Of a DNA stretch of 64,000 nt, positions 63,777 through 64,000 are shown piece after piece. The stretch's first letter is position 1. Each line of letters begins with the position of its first letter. Origin of the DNA: Carboxylicivirga longa (lineage in GTDB: Bacteria > Bacteroidota > Bacteroidia > Bacteroidales > Marinilabiliaceae); contig NZ_JBNGOZ010000001.1 in assembly GCF_050589825.1 (NCBI RefSeq), positions 1 to 64,000 of the forward strand, given 5' to 3'. The notes under the pieces were generated by a model that was given only the letters and a program-made list of their open reading frames with translations, did no database searches and was not told where the DNA came from. Position numbers and translations under genes: made by a program.

Positions 63777-64000
63777 TTAAATACCTAAATCTTTAACGAT
63801 ATTATTGATAATGGTATCTGCTTTTTCGTTGGCCAGGTAGAACTCGTCCTTGCTGTTCATCGGCACTTTCACCTCAAAGTAAAACTTAATTTTAGGTTCA
63901 GTACCCGAGGGTCGAACAGATACCTTATAGCCATTTTCGGTGAAAAACTGCAGCACATTGGAAGTGGCCGGCAAGTCAATGGTTTCATGATTATTCTCCA
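63777..64000 (-). CDS. Phosphoglucomutase/phosphomannomutase, C-terminal end (partial)
   Basis: Only the last 74 codons or so are in the window; the frame stays open to the right edge (HETIDLPATSNVLQFF), so the gene begins beyond 64000. The C-terminal domain shows the phosphate-binding loop VRPSGTEPKIKFYFEV, the family signature. Phosphohexomutases interconvert sugar 1- and 6-phosphates. A TTG at 63974 is internal, not a start. Confidence 0.9.
   Translation of the reverse strand, partial: ENNHETIDLPATSNVLQFFTENGYKVSVRPSGTEPKIKFYFEVKVPMNSKDEFYLANEKADTIINNIVKDLGI

Overview
The window reads as a chromosomal segment of an anaerobic or facultative member of the Bacteroidota, most likely a Marinilabiliales-type marine or sediment bacterium. 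The reasons are GldF/GldG gliding-type ABC genes, a TonB-dependent receptor and an OmpA protein with carboxypeptidase-regulatory domains, a NagB-LmbE fusion, many SPII lipoproteins, almost no Shine-Dalgarno signal, and promoters of the Bacteroidota TAnnTTTG type. FprA flavo-diiron protein, indolepyruvate:ferredoxin oxidoreductase, menaquinone genes and a biotin-dependent acyl-CoA carboxylase point to anaerobic, amino-acid- and propionate-linked metabolism. Genus-level placement is inference.

Layout. 1-9.4 kb: ferredoxin-nitroreductase, PlsC, a PorE-like OmpA protein, a lone receiver domain, a GH3-like/serine-hydrolase fusion whose GH3 part looks dead, and a NagB-LmbE fusion whose NagB active site is altered. 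9.4-13.5 kb (minus): FprA, SPOR lipoprotein, MltG, MurB. 13.6-20 kb (plus): menA-menC-menE, a DUF4091 lipoprotein and a bleomycin-hydrolase-like peptidase. 20.0-20.45 kb holds two tandem small-RNA-like units in front of convergent pheT. 23.2-29.2 kb: surE, a small membrane gene, lpxB, gldF, gldG, dnaN. 29.3-32.8 kb is an AT-rich accessory island (DUF4932 HExxH protein, an orphan wHTH/TM protein, a phosphoesterase lipoprotein) with repeated GC-rich palindromic motifs. 33-40.2 kb: mnmA, then on the minus strand sixA-ppk1, a YfcE-type phosphodiesterase and the queuosine genes queF, queE, queC. 40.5-44.3 kb: a receiver-SpoIIE phosphatase and a TonB receptor.

44.4-45.2 kb contains a Fic AMP-transferase gene facing, tail to tail with an 11-bp overlap, a 55-codon gene whose product matches VbhA-type Fic antitoxins. 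45.4-48.2 kb: YjbQ and iorAB. 48.2-52.9 kb (minus): an LRR protein and a three-gene biotin carboxylase operon preceded by a cobalamin riboswitch and an intrinsic terminator. 53-64 kb: HAD phosphatase, a stand-alone B3/B4 protein, WalJ-like MBL hydrolase, DUF819 membrane protein, GH20 hexosaminidase, a short methyl-accepting protein, rsmD with two neighbours, a RecD-like helicase, and the 3' end of a phosphohexomutase gene that runs off the window.

The most notable points are the convergent Fic/VbhA pair, the cobalamin-riboswitch-controlled carboxylase operon, the paired small-RNA units, the two fusion proteins with eroded catalytic domains, and a palindromic 16-mer shared by two distant intergenic regions. 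No rRNA, tRNA, CRISPR, transposase or prophage was seen.
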